Of a stretch of DNA of 64,000 nt, positions 9,406 through 18,208 are shown one piece after another. The position numbers and the translations under genes are program-made. Every line of letters starts with the position of its first letter. Positions within the stretch are counted from its first letter, which is position 1. Source of the stretch: Actinomycetes bacterium (GTDB taxonomy: Bacteria; Actinomycetota; Aquicultoria; Aquicultorales; Aquicultoraceae); NCBI GenBank assembly GCA_021794835.1, contig JAJYQA010000036.1, positions 1 through 64,000 of the forward strand. The letters run 5' to 3'. Under the pieces are notes generated by a model that was given only the letters and a program-made list of their open reading frames with translations, was not told the origin of the DNA and did not search any database.

Positions 9406-10428
9406 TCATCCTGCCCTTCTTAACTGCTCCTCCGATATAGGGACCGATATTCTATCCTTCTGGCGCGCGGTTTTTGTGCCGAGTTCGCCGCACATCGCCT
9501 CCATGCGATCCATGATGAGGGTGGACTCGATTCCCTTTGCCAGCATGGCCTGGGCAAAAGATATATGGACCGGATATAGCTCAATGCTATCCATCTCCAC
9601 CCCATTTATGTTTAAGACAAAGATAAACGTCCAGTCGTTTCGGTAAATCGGGTCGATCGCGTAGTCATCAATAAAATCGCCGGTTGCGTAAAATATGGGC
9701 TTGCCTTCGTATATCTCGATTCCCTGAAAGTTGTGTGCGCTATGCCCGTGGATAATATCCGCCCCGGCAGCAATCATCCTATGTGCTGCCTCACGAAACT
9801 CAATCGGCAGTCGAAATTCCATGTTCGGCCCCCAGTGCGCCGAGACGATCAAGATATCGCAGGCGCGCTTCGCCTCAAAAACTGCCTCAAGGAATGAGTT
9901 GAACGGCTCGGTATCCAGATATACCGGCAAGTAGTCCACCCCAGACAATTCTTCTGCTGCGGCAAAGGCGGGTTCATTGTCCGTAAACGCAATCAGGCCA
10001 ACCCTGGTGTCACCGATCGCCCGGTAGGCGGGATCTCTTGCCTCAGGGAGGTTCCTCCCCGCACCCGCGTGGCATATACCGGCTTTGTCCAGAAAGTTAA
10101 GCGTATCAACCAACCCTTCCTCCTGGAAATCCAGGATGTGGTTGTTGGCTATACAGGCGCAGGATATATTAGCCGCCTTGAGGCAAGCGATGGCCACGCC
10201 GGGGTCGGCCCTAAAATAATATGCTTTCGGGGTTTTAGCCCAGTTCTTCTCATGGTAGGTAAGCGCGCACTCCAGATTTACTAGCGAGTAGTCGGCTGAT
10301 TTTATAATCTCCAGCGTATCACCCCAGGCATAGCCAGGAGGCGATTCTCTTATTAGCTCGTTTACGCCCCGACCAAGCATCACATCGCCAAGAAGGATAA
10401 ATTTTTTCTGCTCGGGAAGTTTACTCAA
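9406..10428 (-). CDS. CapA-family metallophosphatase-like protein
   Basis: The sequence carries the CapA/PgsA pattern: LLGDVMLGRGV near the start, NLECALT, ANNHILDF, SAHWGPN and HGHSAHNFQGIE. These belong to the calcineurin-like fold seen in poly-gamma-glutamate synthesis proteins. I place the start at TTG 10428 because AAAGGAG lies 6 bases upstream. Starting further out (to 10590) would translate word-repeat DNA. The result is about 340 residues. There is no clear signal peptide and no capB/capC partners nearby, so a polyglutamate role is not supported here. It converges with glnD. Confidence 0.8.
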   Translation of the reverse strand: MSKLPEQKKFILLGDVMLGRGVNELIRESPPGYAWGDTLEIIKSADYSLVNLECALTYHEKNWAKTPKAYYFRADPGVAIACLKAANISCACIANNHILDFQEEGLVDTLNFLDKAGICHAGAGRNLPEARDPAYRAIGDTRVGLIAFTDNEPAFAAAEELSGVDYLPVYLDTEPFNSFLEAVFEAKRACDILIVSAHWGPNMEFRLPIEFREAAHRMIAAGADIIHGHSAHNFQGIEIYEGKPIFYATGDFIDDYAIDPIYRNDWTFIFVLNINGVEMDSIELYPVHISFAQAMLAKGIESTLIMDRMEAMCGELGTKTARQKDRISVPISEEQLRRAG

Positions 10429-10519
10429 GAGTTGCTCCTTTGAATCACCTTTCACTCGCCATTTTTTATACCCAAATGCGCAAAGCAAAAGACGCCAGCG
10501 GAACAAATGCAGTTCACCG

Positions 10520-10573
10520 ATCACCCAGAAGCTGTTTTTAATTCGACATTCGAGGTTCGTAGTTTGACGTTTC
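10520..10573. repeat. Intergenic word-repeat patch
   Basis: Between the CapA-like gene and the NlpC/P60 gene the sequence repeats the word ATTCGACATTCGAGGTTCG. It is preceded by TTCACCGATCACC. Close relatives occur at 2891, 35012 and 62121. No gene was found here. Confidence 0.45.
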
Positions 10574-11635
10574 CTACGGTCTTGTAGCACCTACGTAGCC
10601 GGAACGCCCGTTAAGGCTCGCTATGCTTACAACCGCACCCGTATGTGGCGCATTGATGAAGCTGCCGTGGCCGACATACATGCCCACATGGGATATATAT
10701 CCCCCATAGGAGAAAAACACAAGGTCACCTGGCTGAAGTTGGTCTCTGCTCACATGTGTGCCGCAGTTATACTGGGCGGCAGCTGAATGAGGTAGGGAAA
10801 TTCCAACCTGTCTGTAAACATACATTGTTAATCCGGAGCAATCGAAATTATATGGGCCAGACCCACCCCAGACGTAAGGTCTACCAAGTAGGCTCAGGGC
10901 GATAGCTACAACGCTTGACCTTCCCCCGCCACGGGATACGGTTACCGGCACCGCTGCCATAAGCTTCTTTCTAAGCTCAGCCTGCGCAGCAGCCTGCTCA
11001 GCCTGCTCTTTTTTCCTAAGATCAGCAAGCTGGCCTTTGATTTGCGCTAGAAGATCGTTCTTTGCCTTAAGCTGGGCAATGATTTCGTCCTTTTTTGATT
11101 TAACTTCATTGATGAGTTCCTTTTGCTTTTTCTCCTTCTCCAGAAGGCTCGCGTTCTGCACCTCTATCTCTTTTTTAACCAACCTGATTTGCTCCATGGC
11201 CCTTGCATCTTGGTCGGATTGCCTCTCAGACAATTCCACATAATACAAGAACTGATCGAGGCTTTTTGAGGCAAAGAGCGCGTCTAGCAAGGATAAGTCA
11301 CCCTGACGGTAAACGCTGGCAAATCTTTTATTGATCATTAGTTGGTACATACTTAGATTTTTTTCGGCAGCCTGTATTCGGGCCTCCTGGGACTGAAGCT
11401 CTTTTTCGGTCTTACCTAAGGCAAGATTTGCCTCATTGTATTGCTCTACAATGACGTCTAGTTGGTTATTGATTTCGTTAGTCTGGGCTTGAATCTGATT
11501 AAATTCAGCCTGCTTGTCGGCTGCTTGCTGGTTGGTACTTGCCGGTTGGGCAGATACCGTTGTTGACGCCACGCCTGTTATTAATGCTGCTATTAAAGTT
11601 GCAATAAATATTGTTATTACTCTACTACGTAAAAT
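10574..11635 (-). CDS. Secreted NlpC/P60 peptidoglycan endopeptidase with coiled coil
   Basis: A signal peptide (ILRSRVITIFIATLIAALIT, then ...VSA) is followed by a ~200-residue Gln/Glu/Lys-rich coiled coil and an NlpC/P60 domain. The catalytic residues are Cys in FDCSGL, His in SHVGMY and a third polar residue near APHTG. The enzyme cuts cell-wall stem peptides, probably at division or in turnover. GGGGGAG is followed after 5 bases by ATT (11633-11635), so I give the start as AUU. The only normal codon, TTG at 11656, has no ribosome site and would put GGGGGAG inside the gene. A sigma-28-like promoter lies upstream. Confidence 0.85.
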   Translation of the reverse strand: MLRSRVITIFIATLIAALITGVASTTVSAQPASTNQQAADKQAEFNQIQAQTNEINNQLDVIVEQYNEANLALGKTEKELQSQEARIQAAEKNLSMYQLMINKRFASVYRQGDLSLLDALFASKSLDQFLYYVELSERQSDQDARAMEQIRLVKKEIEVQNASLLEKEKKQKELINEVKSKKDEIIAQLKAKNDLLAQIKGQLADLRKKEQAEQAAAQAELRKKLMAAVPVTVSRGGGRSSVVAIALSLLGRPYVWGGSGPYNFDCSGLTMYVYRQVGISLPHSAAAQYNCGTHVSRDQLQPGDLVFFSYGGYISHVGMYVGHGSFINAPHTGAVVSIASLNGRSGYVGATRP

Positions 11636-11716
11636 ACTATCTCCCCCTATTAACAATGCTACATAAAGCCCTCGTCAACCAATACAAAAGAACTTTAATC
11701 CAGACTTCCTTAATAG

Positions 11717-11743
11717 CTTTCGGCACATATACTCTAAACTTTA
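11717..11743 (-). promoter_or_regulatory. Sigma-28 (SigD/FliA)-like promoter of the NlpC/P60 gene
   Basis: On the minus strand TAAAGTTT (11736-11743) and GCCGAAAG (11717-11724) are separated by exactly 11 bases. This matches 14 of 16 positions of the classical TAAAGTTT-N11-GCCGATAA. The leader to the ribosome site would be about 70 bases. In Bacillus, SigD controls motility and autolysin genes, which fits a wall hydrolase. Confidence 0.55.
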
Positions 11744-11827
11744 GTGCCTTATTCCTTTTAAAGCCATTAATTTAAACAGTTTACCATAAATAGATAACCG
11801 AGAGCAAATCTAGTTGGCGAGTGTAGA

Positions 11828-12862
11828 TTAGTAAAGCTGTAGGTAGTTCTTTATACCATCAAAAACCGCCACAGCAATTTTTTGTCTGAATACCTCTTCG
11901 TTAAGAAGCATCCTCTCATTGGGGTTGGTGAAAAAAAGCGGTTTAATAAGGGCTGCGGGAATATCACCATCCAGCTTTAAACCGAAGCTGGATGGTTTGG
12001 CTCCAAGGTCTCGCAAGCCCAGAGAACGCAAAACCTCTTCTTTAATTACTTCGGCCAGCGTCCGGCTTTTTATTCCAACATCACCGGACGAGTTGTTATA
12101 AAAGATAATGCTTCCGCACGACTCGCTATTGGAAGCACAACTAAGCCTTAGGCCAACATATATATCAACCGCCCCGTCCGGGACTTTCAACTCGTCGACC
12201 CCTAGATAGTAGACATCCGCACCCAGAAGCTCAAGTAGATTGCCAAGTCGCATCCCAAGGTCCTGACTAATCTCGGCCTCCTCTTTAACGACGTCGACCG
12301 GCTCGCCTTCCTGCATGTCAAGGTCGATTACAATCCTCCGGCTGCGAAAAACCGATATCGCTGAGGGCTGGTCGCGATATGGGTCGGGGAATATGCGGCT
12401 TGCTTTATTTACTAAGAGATGCCTTAGGTTTCTTATCGCCGTGTAAGTAGATGATCCGAAGATGCCGTCGCTTGGTAGGCCGTAGTTGCGCTGAAACTCA
12501 CGGACCGCCCGCTCGGTCGTCTCACCATAGATACCATCTACTTTGCCGGTATTAAAGCCCAAGTTGTTAAGGGATATCTGAAGTTCACGTACGTCGTCTC
12601 CCCTAAAGAAGGGCGACCTTAGATAAAGAAACCTATCGCCTAGCTTATATGTCGCCTCAACGAGCGCCCTCCAGGTCTCCTCATCGACAACTCCGGTCTC
12701 GGCAAGGTTCCGACTGCTCTGGAAGCCTTTAACCGCATCATATGTTGCTGCGCTAAAGCATCCATCCGCCCCATTAGGCCCGGGCTTAAAGCCAAGTGTA
12801 GAGAGTTTTACTTGTATATCAACGACCTCGTCTCCCCGGTCTCCTATAGAGAAAGTTCGCAT
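11828..12862 (-). CDS. CwlM-like protein: two peptidoglycan-binding modules and a degenerate amidase domain
   Basis: Residues ~5-70 and ~78-146 are two peptidoglycan-binding modules (GDRGDEVVDIQVKLSTLGF and GDDVRELQISLNNLGF starts). Residues ~172-344 follow the Amidase_3 fold, but the zinc and catalytic positions are lost: VIDPGHGG has become VIDLDMQE (178-185), the LSxHxN region reads LSCASNS, and the final Glu motif reads IKPLFFTNP. It is therefore probably not an enzyme. Mycobacterial CwlM has this architecture and acts as a regulator of wall precursor synthesis; that role here is inference. No signal peptide is seen. ATG follows GGAG by 9 bases. Confidence 0.78.
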   Translation of the reverse strand: MRTFSIGDRGDEVVDIQVKLSTLGFKPGPNGADGCFSAATYDAVKGFQSSRNLAETGVVDEETWRALVEATYKLGDRFLYLRSPFFRGDDVRELQISLNNLGFNTGKVDGIYGETTERAVREFQRNYGLPSDGIFGSSTYTAIRNLRHLLVNKASRIFPDPYRDQPSAISVFRSRRIVIDLDMQEGEPVDVVKEEAEISQDLGMRLGNLLELLGADVYYLGVDELKVPDGAVDIYVGLRLSCASNSESCGSIIFYNNSSGDVGIKSRTLAEVIKEEVLRSLGLRDLGAKPSSFGLKLDGDIPAALIKPLFFTNPNERMLLNEEVFRQKIAVAVFDGIKNYLQLY

Positions 12863-13115
12863 AGTGGCTCGCTCCGTAAAGTAAATATGAACTTAACTAT
12901 TTTTTTACTCTTAGCAAAAGTTTTATTGTCCTATTGTTTAATTGTTCCATTGCTCGGCAAATAAACTTCAGTGACTTGCTAACTATATACTATAAACGGT
13001 CGAACTAGATTTTAAAATGAGAGTACGAAAACTCCTACGAATTGATACGCGATAAGTAGCGCAAAGAAAATATTTGTGCTGCTTAACCACCAAGCACATG
13101 CTTTTTACATGGCCT
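12863..13115. other. Gene-free gap with a word-repeat run
   Basis: No open frame, RNA motif or clear promoter was found here. Bases 12925-12952 consist of four near-copies of ATTGTTCC (ATTGTCCT, ATTGTTTA, ATTGTTCC, ATTG), the same style of repetition as in other gaps of this window. Confidence 0.4.
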
Positions 13116-13358
13116 CTTAAAAAAACATAAGCTTCGGCCAGTTATCTGCATAAAACACCGAAGCTTATGTTTCCCAGGCATGGCGGGTTTAAACGGAAGT
13201 GGTAGAGGAATTAGATTGGGCAAGGCCCAGGATATAGGGTTTCGTTCAAATCCCCATTAGGGGGCTTCTATGGAGTTCGTCTCCGGACGAGTGCTCCCAT
13301 AAGTGCTGACTCCAACCCTGACGTGGCAGTCAATCCTGAGCCTTAAAATAATCCATCT
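13116..13358 (-). ncRNA. Candidate structured non-coding RNA downstream of lon
   Basis: A promoter just past the lon stop and a terminator at 13123-13172 enclose about 240 bases without an open frame. The RNA folds as a rod. GGCUCAGGAU (13333-13342) pairs with AUCCUGGGCC (13224-13233) over 10 bp. AGGGUU pairs with AACCCU (13314-13319 with 13236-13241). An apical hairpin has CGUC/GACG inside UAUGG(G)AG/CUCCAUA. A side hairpin CCCC/GGGG lies at 13252-13263. The rod with an internal loop recalls 6S RNA, but I cannot confirm any family. The SRP and RNase P signatures are absent. Confidence 0.5.
13123..13172 (-). terminator. Terminator of the lon-distal RNA
   Basis: Perfect 15-bp stem AAACATAAGCTTCGG/CCGAAGCTTATGTTT (13123-13137 with 13158-13172) and a 20-base loop. 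On the minus strand it is followed by TTTTTTT. Confidence 0.85.
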
Positions 13359-13364
13359 AGCTCA

Positions 13365-13394
13365 ATGATACAATATCGCTTAGCAACCTTTCAA
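13365..13394 (-). promoter_or_regulatory. Promoter for the candidate ncRNA
   Basis: Minus-strand TTGAAA (13389-13394), an 18-base spacer and TATCAT (13365-13370), starting 8 bases beyond the lon stop codon. The predicted start is near 13358. Confidence 0.5.
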
Positions 13395-13401
13395 TCAGTT
13401 A

Positions 13402-15813
13402 TTAGCGACGCTTGGGCTTTGCGCTCATTGCCGGGACTTTGGGTAACTCTGCTTTTGTTAGTTCTTTCTTTTTAGCTCTTTGCTTGCGAAGTGCAAGCTC
13501 CAAAACCTCGTCCATGTGGCGCACAAAGTGAAACTTAAGCCCCTCTTTTACTTCTTTGGGGATAAGAGTGACATCCTTTTCGTTCTCCGCCGGCAGGATG
13601 ACTTCTTTGATTCCGGCCCGATGCGCCGAAAGGGTTTTCTCTTTAACGCCACCAATGGGAAGCACGCGCCCTCTTAAGGTGATCTCACCGGTCATGGCAA
13701 CATCTCGCCTTACCGGACGGTCGGTTAAGACCGAGGCTAGTGCGGTTGCCATGGTGATTCCGGCAGACGGACCGTCTTTAGGAATTCCACCGCTTGGCAC
13801 ATGGATGTGAATATCGTATTCGCTGTAGAAGTCCTTATCTATCTTAAGCATCTCGGTGCGCGAGCGGATATAGCTTACTGCGGCCTGAGCTGACTCACGC
13901 ATGACTTCGCCCAAATGCCCGGTAAGTAGCAGCTTTCCTTTGCCCGGCAGGGTTGCGGCCTCAACCGATAGTACATCCCCGCCAAACTCCGTCCAGGCCA
14001 GACCAGTTGCAACGCCGATCTCGTCGGACTCTCCCGCAACCCCGTAGCTAAACGGCTCAAGTCCAAGGTAGTCGTGGAGGTTTTTCTCCATTACCCGGAG
14101 TCGTTGTTTCTCACCTTCTACAATCTTACGAGCGGCCTGCCGGCAGATATTGGCAATCTTTCTTTCAAGATCGCGCACGCCGGCCTCGCGGGTATACTCA
14201 CGGATAATTTTTCTTAACGCCTTCTCGTCGATTGCAAGCTTCCTGCCGCTTAAGCCGTGCTCCTTAACCTGTTTAGGGATAAGGTACTTCTTTGCAATCT
14301 GCACCTTTTCCTCCTCGGTGTACCCTGAGTACGGGATTATCTCCATGCGGTCACGCAGCGCCGGCGGAATTGTTTCAAGCATGTTTGCAGTTGTTATAAA
14401 GACCACGTCGGAGAGGTCAAATGGGACTTCCAGGTAGTGATCCGAAAATGAGAAGTTCTGCTCCGGATCAAGCACTTCAAGAAGTGCCGCTGTAGGGTCG
14501 CCCCTAAAATCAGTGCCGACTTTGTCTATCTCATCGAGCATGAAAACCGGGTTTTTAGTACCTGCCTGATTTATCGCTTGGATGACGCGCCCGGGAAGTG
14601 CCCCCACATAGGTGCGCCGATGCCCACGAATCTCAGCCTCATCATGGACTCCGCCAAGCGATATCCTAATAAACTTTCTACCCAGGGCACGGGCAATTGA
14701 TTTTCCTATCGAGGTTTTACCCGTTCCCGGAGGCCCCACAAAGCAAAGGATCGGCCCTTTCATCTTATTTGTCAGTTGGTGTACCGCCAGATACTCAAGC
14801 ATCCTCTTTTTAACCTGATCAAGGCCGTAGTGGTCCTCGTCGAGGATCTTCTGGGCTTCTTTTAGATCAAGCTTTTGCTTACTCTTTTTCTGCCACGGCA
14901 AGCCAATTAACCAGTCAAGGTAGGTCCTAATAACAGCAGACTCGGCGGCAGCCAGGGGCATTTTAGCTAATCTATCCAGTTCTTTTAGGGCTTTTTCATT
15001 TACCTCCTTGGGCATTTTTGCTGCCCTGATCTTGGCTTTTAACTCGTCTATTTCGGCGGACTGCTCGTTAGCCATACCCAGCTCCTGTTGGATAGCTTTT
15101 AGCTGTTCACGCAGGAAGTACTCCTTCTGCGTTTTGGTAAGCTGATCTTTCACGCGGGATTGAATCTTGCTTCCAAGCTCAAGTATCTCCAGCTCGCGGT
15201 TTAGAAAAATACTTACCTTCTCAAGCCTGTCTTTAGCACTAACTGCCTCGATTATCTGCTGTTTTTCATCAATTTTTAGGTTAAGGTGAAACGCGACAAA
15301 GTCGGCCAATCTTCCTGGCTCCTCGATATTTGCAGTTGCAAGAAGAACTTCCTGCGGAATGGGTTTGCCAAGGGATGCTGATCGCTCAAACAGCATCGCT
15401 AGATTGCGCATCAAAGCCTCGGCCTCGACGTCTTTGTCTTCCTGCTCCGGCAGGACTCTAACCTTAGCCCTAAAATAGGGCTCAGTCTGGGTAAACTCGA
15501 CGATTTCAATACGGGATAGGCCTTCTACTAAAGCTTTTGCTGTACCATCAGGTATCTTTAGCTCCTGCATAATCACCGCGGCGGTCCCGATTTTATAAAG
15601 GTCCTCCAATTCCGGCTCCTGCAGCTCCGGCATTTTCTGGGTTACTAGGGCAACAATGTGCTCCTCTTTCATGGCGGCCTCTAAAGCCCCAATTGATTTT
15701 TCCCGGCCGACAAAAAGCGGGACCACGAGGTTTGGAAAAATAATTATGTCTCGCAAAGGAATCAGCGCTATTTCCTCTGGTATTGTCAACTCTTCTTTAT
15801 CTGGCTCGTGCAT
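13402..15813 (-). CDS. lon: ATP-dependent protease Lon
   Basis: 803 residues in the usual order: N-terminal substrate domain ([12 protein letters not shown]...), AAA+ ATPase with GPPGTGKT (~355-362) and the [10 protein letters not shown] Walker B, and a C-terminal serine protease domain. The Ser-Lys dyad is in PKDGPSAG (about Ser684) and [10 protein letters not shown] (about Lys727). Cytosolic; it degrades damaged and regulatory proteins. AGGAGG lies 5 bases before the ATG. It is transcribed alone. I saw no CIRCE or HAIR heat-shock operator in the upstream gap. Its leader contains AATAAGCT...AGCTTATT (15829-15858), a weak hairpin. Confidence 0.97.
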   Translation of the reverse strand: MHEPDKEELTIPEEIALIPLRDIIIFPNLVVPLFVGREKSIGALEAAMKEEHIVALVTQKMPELQEPELEDLYKIGTAAVIMQELKIPDGTAKALVEGLSRIEIVEFTQTEPYFRAKVRVLPEQEDKDVEAEALMRNLAMLFERSASLGKPIPQEVLLATANIEEPGRLADFVAFHLNLKIDEKQQIIEAVSAKDRLEKVSIFLNRELEILELGSKIQSRVKDQLTKTQKEYFLREQLKAIQQELGMANEQSAEIDELKAKIRAAKMPKEVNEKALKELDRLAKMPLAAAESAVIRTYLDWLIGLPWQKKSKQKLDLKEAQKILDEDHYGLDQVKKRMLEYLAVHQLTNKMKGPILCFVGPPGTGKTSIGKSIARALGRKFIRISLGGVHDEAEIRGHRRTYVGALPGRVIQAINQAGTKNPVFMLDEIDKVGTDFRGDPTAALLEVLDPEQNFSFSDHYLEVPFDLSDVVFITTANMLETIPPALRDRMEIIPYSGYTEEEKVQIAKKYLIPKQVKEHGLSGRKLAIDEKALRKIIREYTREAGVRDLERKIANICRQAARKIVEGEKQRLRVMEKNLHDYLGLEPFSYGVAGESDEIGVATGLAWTEFGGDVLSVEAATLPGKGKLLLTGHLGEVMRESAQAAVSYIRSRTEMLKIDKDFYSEYDIHIHVPSGGIPKDGPSAGITMATALASVLTDRPVRRDVAMTGEITLRGRVLPIGGVKEKTLSAHRAGIKEVILPAENEKDVTLIPKEVKEGLKFHFVRHMDEVLELALRKQRAKKKELTKAELPKVPAMSAKPKRR

Positions 15814-16020
15814 ATAGTCCTCCTATGAAATAAGCTATCAACTAGCTCTCAGCTTATTTTTATTGATAGTATCTAGCTATATTTAGCCAGTATTGGTGGT
15901 GAAACACAACTTATAACTCTAAGAATTATCGGACTATCTGATATTTGTCTTAATTTTAAGATTGAAAAATCGATACCATTAGCATTCAGTCGTCAGTTAC
16001 CAGCATACTTTTATGTATTT

Positions 16021-16065
16021 TAAGGCTGATTGCTGACCGCTGATAGCTGAAAGCTGTTTTTCCAA
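16021..16065. repeat. Intergenic word-repeat patch between lon and the PIN-TPR gene
   Basis: Near-copies of GCTGATTGCTGACC, GCTGATAGCTGAAAGCTG follow each other directly. CAGTCGTCAGTTACCAGC lies just upstream. The rest of the 295-base gap (15814-16108) shows nothing else beyond the start signals of the flanking genes. Confidence 0.5.
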
Positions 16066-16093
16066 ATGACTACCAGTTAAAGGGTGAAAAGTT

Positions 16094-16099
16094 TATAAT
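16094..16099 (+). promoter_or_regulatory. -10 box immediately upstream of the PIN-TPR gene
   Basis: TATAAT lies only 9 bases before the ATG at 16109, so transcription should begin about 3 bases before the start codon. No ribosome site is present. This would be a leaderless or nearly leaderless mRNA. A -35 match is not obvious. Confidence 0.45.
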
Positions 16100-16108
16100 A
16101 CAGTTACT

Positions 16109-17245
16109 ATGTCGAAGACAAATAAAAAGCGTCCGATATATGTTTTAGATACAAATGTGCTGCTCTATAACCCTAGAGCTATCTACGCCTTCCCTAACGC
16201 GGATGTCGTAATACCTGATATTGTGCTCGGAGAGTTGGACAAAGTCAAGACATCGCGAGCCGATCGGGAGCTTCGCTATCGCAGCCGCGAAATATCCCGG
16301 ATACTCTTTGAGCTTTCCGAAAACGGCAAACTTACCGACGGCATTCAATTTGGCAAAAACTCTGTTTTGCGGGTCCTAAGTTTTGACCCGGCAAAGGGCG
16401 TGCCAGAGATGTTAGGCAGCAAAAGCTCCGATGACAGGATTCTTTCCATCGTCTACCAGATAAAAAATGAGCACAACGGCCGCCCGGTTACAATAGTAAC
16501 CAATGACCTTAATATGCTGCTTAAAGCACAAGCACTAGAGACAAAAGTCGAGCACCCTGGGGAAGAATTTGCCTATGGCGGTATTAAAAGAGCCTTCTTT
16601 TTGCTGAAAGCTAATAAAAAGACCATTTGGGCAGCGGTTACAGCTGTTGTAATTATAGCGCTTTTGATTTTCGCTAAACAAAATCCCGGTTTTTTGGGCG
16701 TAAAGCCATCAAATAATAATACACTTACCGACGGGCCTCCGAATCTCGTCCAACAGTTCCAGGCCTATCAAAACGACGTAAACGCGCTAAACACACAAAA
16801 GGACACCTACGAGGCAATCCTAAAAAAGAATCCAAAAGACATGGATGCGCTAATTGGTCTTGGCGATACTTATTTTGATCTGGCGGGCGTAAAGCAGGAC
16901 CAAAAAATCTATCAAAAAGCGATAGATAATTACAAGAAAGCACTTGATATTGATCCAAGCCGCTCAAACGTAAGAACAGATATGGCTATTGCATATTATA
17001 AACTGGGTATGAATGACATCGCCATTAGAGAACTCAACAACGTAATAAATAAGGACCCGAATTTTTACCAGGCATACTTTAATCTTGGCTATATATACCA
17101 GGATAATAACGATTTAGCAAGGGCAAAGGATTACTATTCAAAAGTAGTCGAGAAGGCGCCTTCAGATAGTAAGTTCTCGCTTCAGGCTCAAGCGGCAATA
17201 AAGCATATCGATGCCCAAGTTAATGGGCACTCAAAAAGCAATTAA
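16109..17245 (+). CDS. PIN-domain protein fused to a membrane segment and TPR repeats
   Basis: Residues 9-150 form a PIN nuclease domain of the PhoH2/YlaK type: YVLDTNVLLYNP with Asp14, Glu42, the SSDD pair at 108-109, and TNDLNML with Asp133. All acidic metal ligands appear kept. Residues ~172-189 are one hydrophobic helix. Residues ~222-370 contain tetratricopeptide repeats (ALIGLGDTYFDL, VRTDMAIAYYKLG, AYFNLGYIYQDN). A PIN domain anchored this way, with no PhoH ATPase, is unusual. The likely topology is a cytosolic nuclease domain with the TPR on the other face; inference. It is followed closely by trxB (20 bases) and trxA, so it may be tied to stress or secretion functions. Confidence 0.82.
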   Translation: MSKTNKKRPIYVLDTNVLLYNPRAIYAFPNADVVIPDIVLGELDKVKTSRADRELRYRSREISRILFELSENGKLTDGIQFGKNSVLRVLSFDPAKGVPEMLGSKSSDDRILSIVYQIKNEHNGRPVTIVTNDLNMLLKAQALETKVEHPGEEFAYGGIKRAFFLLKANKKTIWAAVTAVVIIALLIFAKQNPGFLGVKPSNNNTLTDGPPNLVQQFQAYQNDVNALNTQKDTYEAILKKNPKDMDALIGLGDTYFDLAGVKQDQKIYQKAIDNYKKALDIDPSRSNVRTDMAIAYYKLGMNDIAIRELNNVINKDPNFYQAYFNLGYIYQDNNDLARAKDYYSKVVEKAPSDSKFSLQAQAAIKHIDAQVNGHSKSN

Positions 17246-17265
17246 CGAAAGGCAGGTAAAAAATA

Positions 17266-18183
17266 TTGGCAAACGAGTATGATGTAATAGTTATCGGCGG
17301 CGGCCCGGCCGGGCTTACCGCTGGACTTTATACTGCCCGCTCTATGCTTAAGGTAAAACTTTTTGAAAAGGAGGGCGTTGGTGGGCAGGCGGCAATAACC
17401 GACTATATTGAGAACTTTCCGGGATTTCCTGATGGTATCTCGGGCTTTGAGCTATCCGACAAGATACGTAAGCAAGCGGAAAAATTCGGTGTAGAGATCG
17501 GCTACGCTGAGGTGACTTCGGTTGATTTTAGCGGATCGGTAAAGAAGATTACCACGACAGATGGCGAGTATGAGGCCAAGGCTGTAATTATCACAACCGG
17601 CGTGCGCCCAACTAAGCTTGACGTCCCTGGCGCGGCGGAACTTACCGGTCGAGGAATATCCTACTGTGCAACATGCGATGGGCCGTTCTTTAAAAATAAG
17701 CGTGTGTTGGTTCTTGGCGGCGGAAACTCAGCAGTTGAAGAGGCGGTTTACCTCACCCGATTCGCAAGCCAGGTAACGATCGTCCACCGCAGAGACGAGC
17801 TCAGAACAGACAAAATTTTACAAGAAAGGGCCCGCAAGAATGATAAAGTCGACTTCATGTTTGATTCTGTCTTAACTAAGGTATCTGGCGATGGATTAGT
17901 TTCCGGGGCGGTGGTGAAAAATGTTAAGACCGGCGAAGAGGTAACGGTTCCGGTAAACGGCATATTCGTCTTCATCGGCAACCTCCCTAATACCGAGGTA
18001 TTTAACGGAAAAATTGAACTTGATGAAAAAGGCTACATTGTAACCAATAATAATCTTATGACATCGGCAAGTGGGGTCTTTGCCGCTGGCGATGTCCGGA
18101 ATAACCCACTTAAACAGGTGGTAACCGCAACCGGAGAAGGTGCGCTGGCTGCTGTATCGGCAGAGAAGTATATCGAGAGCTAA
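17266..18183 (+). CDS. trxB: Thioredoxin reductase
   Basis: 305 residues. FAD-binding GGGPAGLTAGLYTA near the N-terminus, redox-active CATC (about residues 133-136) in SYCATCDGPFF, the NADPH-binding GGGNSAVEEA segment and a C-terminal GDVRNNPLKQ FAD motif. It passes electrons from NADPH to the thioredoxin encoded next. TTG at 17266 follows AAAGGCAGG. Four downstream genes are closely spaced (trxA, DUF3842, CooT-like), probably one operon with the PIN-TPR gene. Confidence 0.96.
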   Translation: MANEYDVIVIGGGPAGLTAGLYTARSMLKVKLFEKEGVGGQAAITDYIENFPGFPDGISGFELSDKIRKQAEKFGVEIGYAEVTSVDFSGSVKKITTTDGEYEAKAVIITTGVRPTKLDVPGAAELTGRGISYCATCDGPFFKNKRVLVLGGGNSAVEEAVYLTRFASQVTIVHRRDELRTDKILQERARKNDKVDFMFDSVLTKVSGDGLVSGAVVKNVKTGEEVTVPVNGIFVFIGNLPNTEVFNGKIELDEKGYIVTNNNLMTSASGVFAAGDVRNNPLKQVVTATGEGALAAVSAEKYIES

Positions 18184-18208
18184 CGCTAGAAAGGAGCGTT
18201 CAAGCCCT

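Noticed and set aside
11657-11830. Cyclic-di-AMP (ydaO) riboswitch before the NlpC/P60 gene
   Set aside because: Such leaders are common before wall hydrolases, but the conserved core is absent and the region is too short.
13116-13358. SRP RNA, RNase P RNA or tmRNA downstream of lon
   Set aside because: The GGAA-loop/AGCAG motif, the GAGGAAAGTC and ACAGAA motifs, and a tRNA-like end are all missing.
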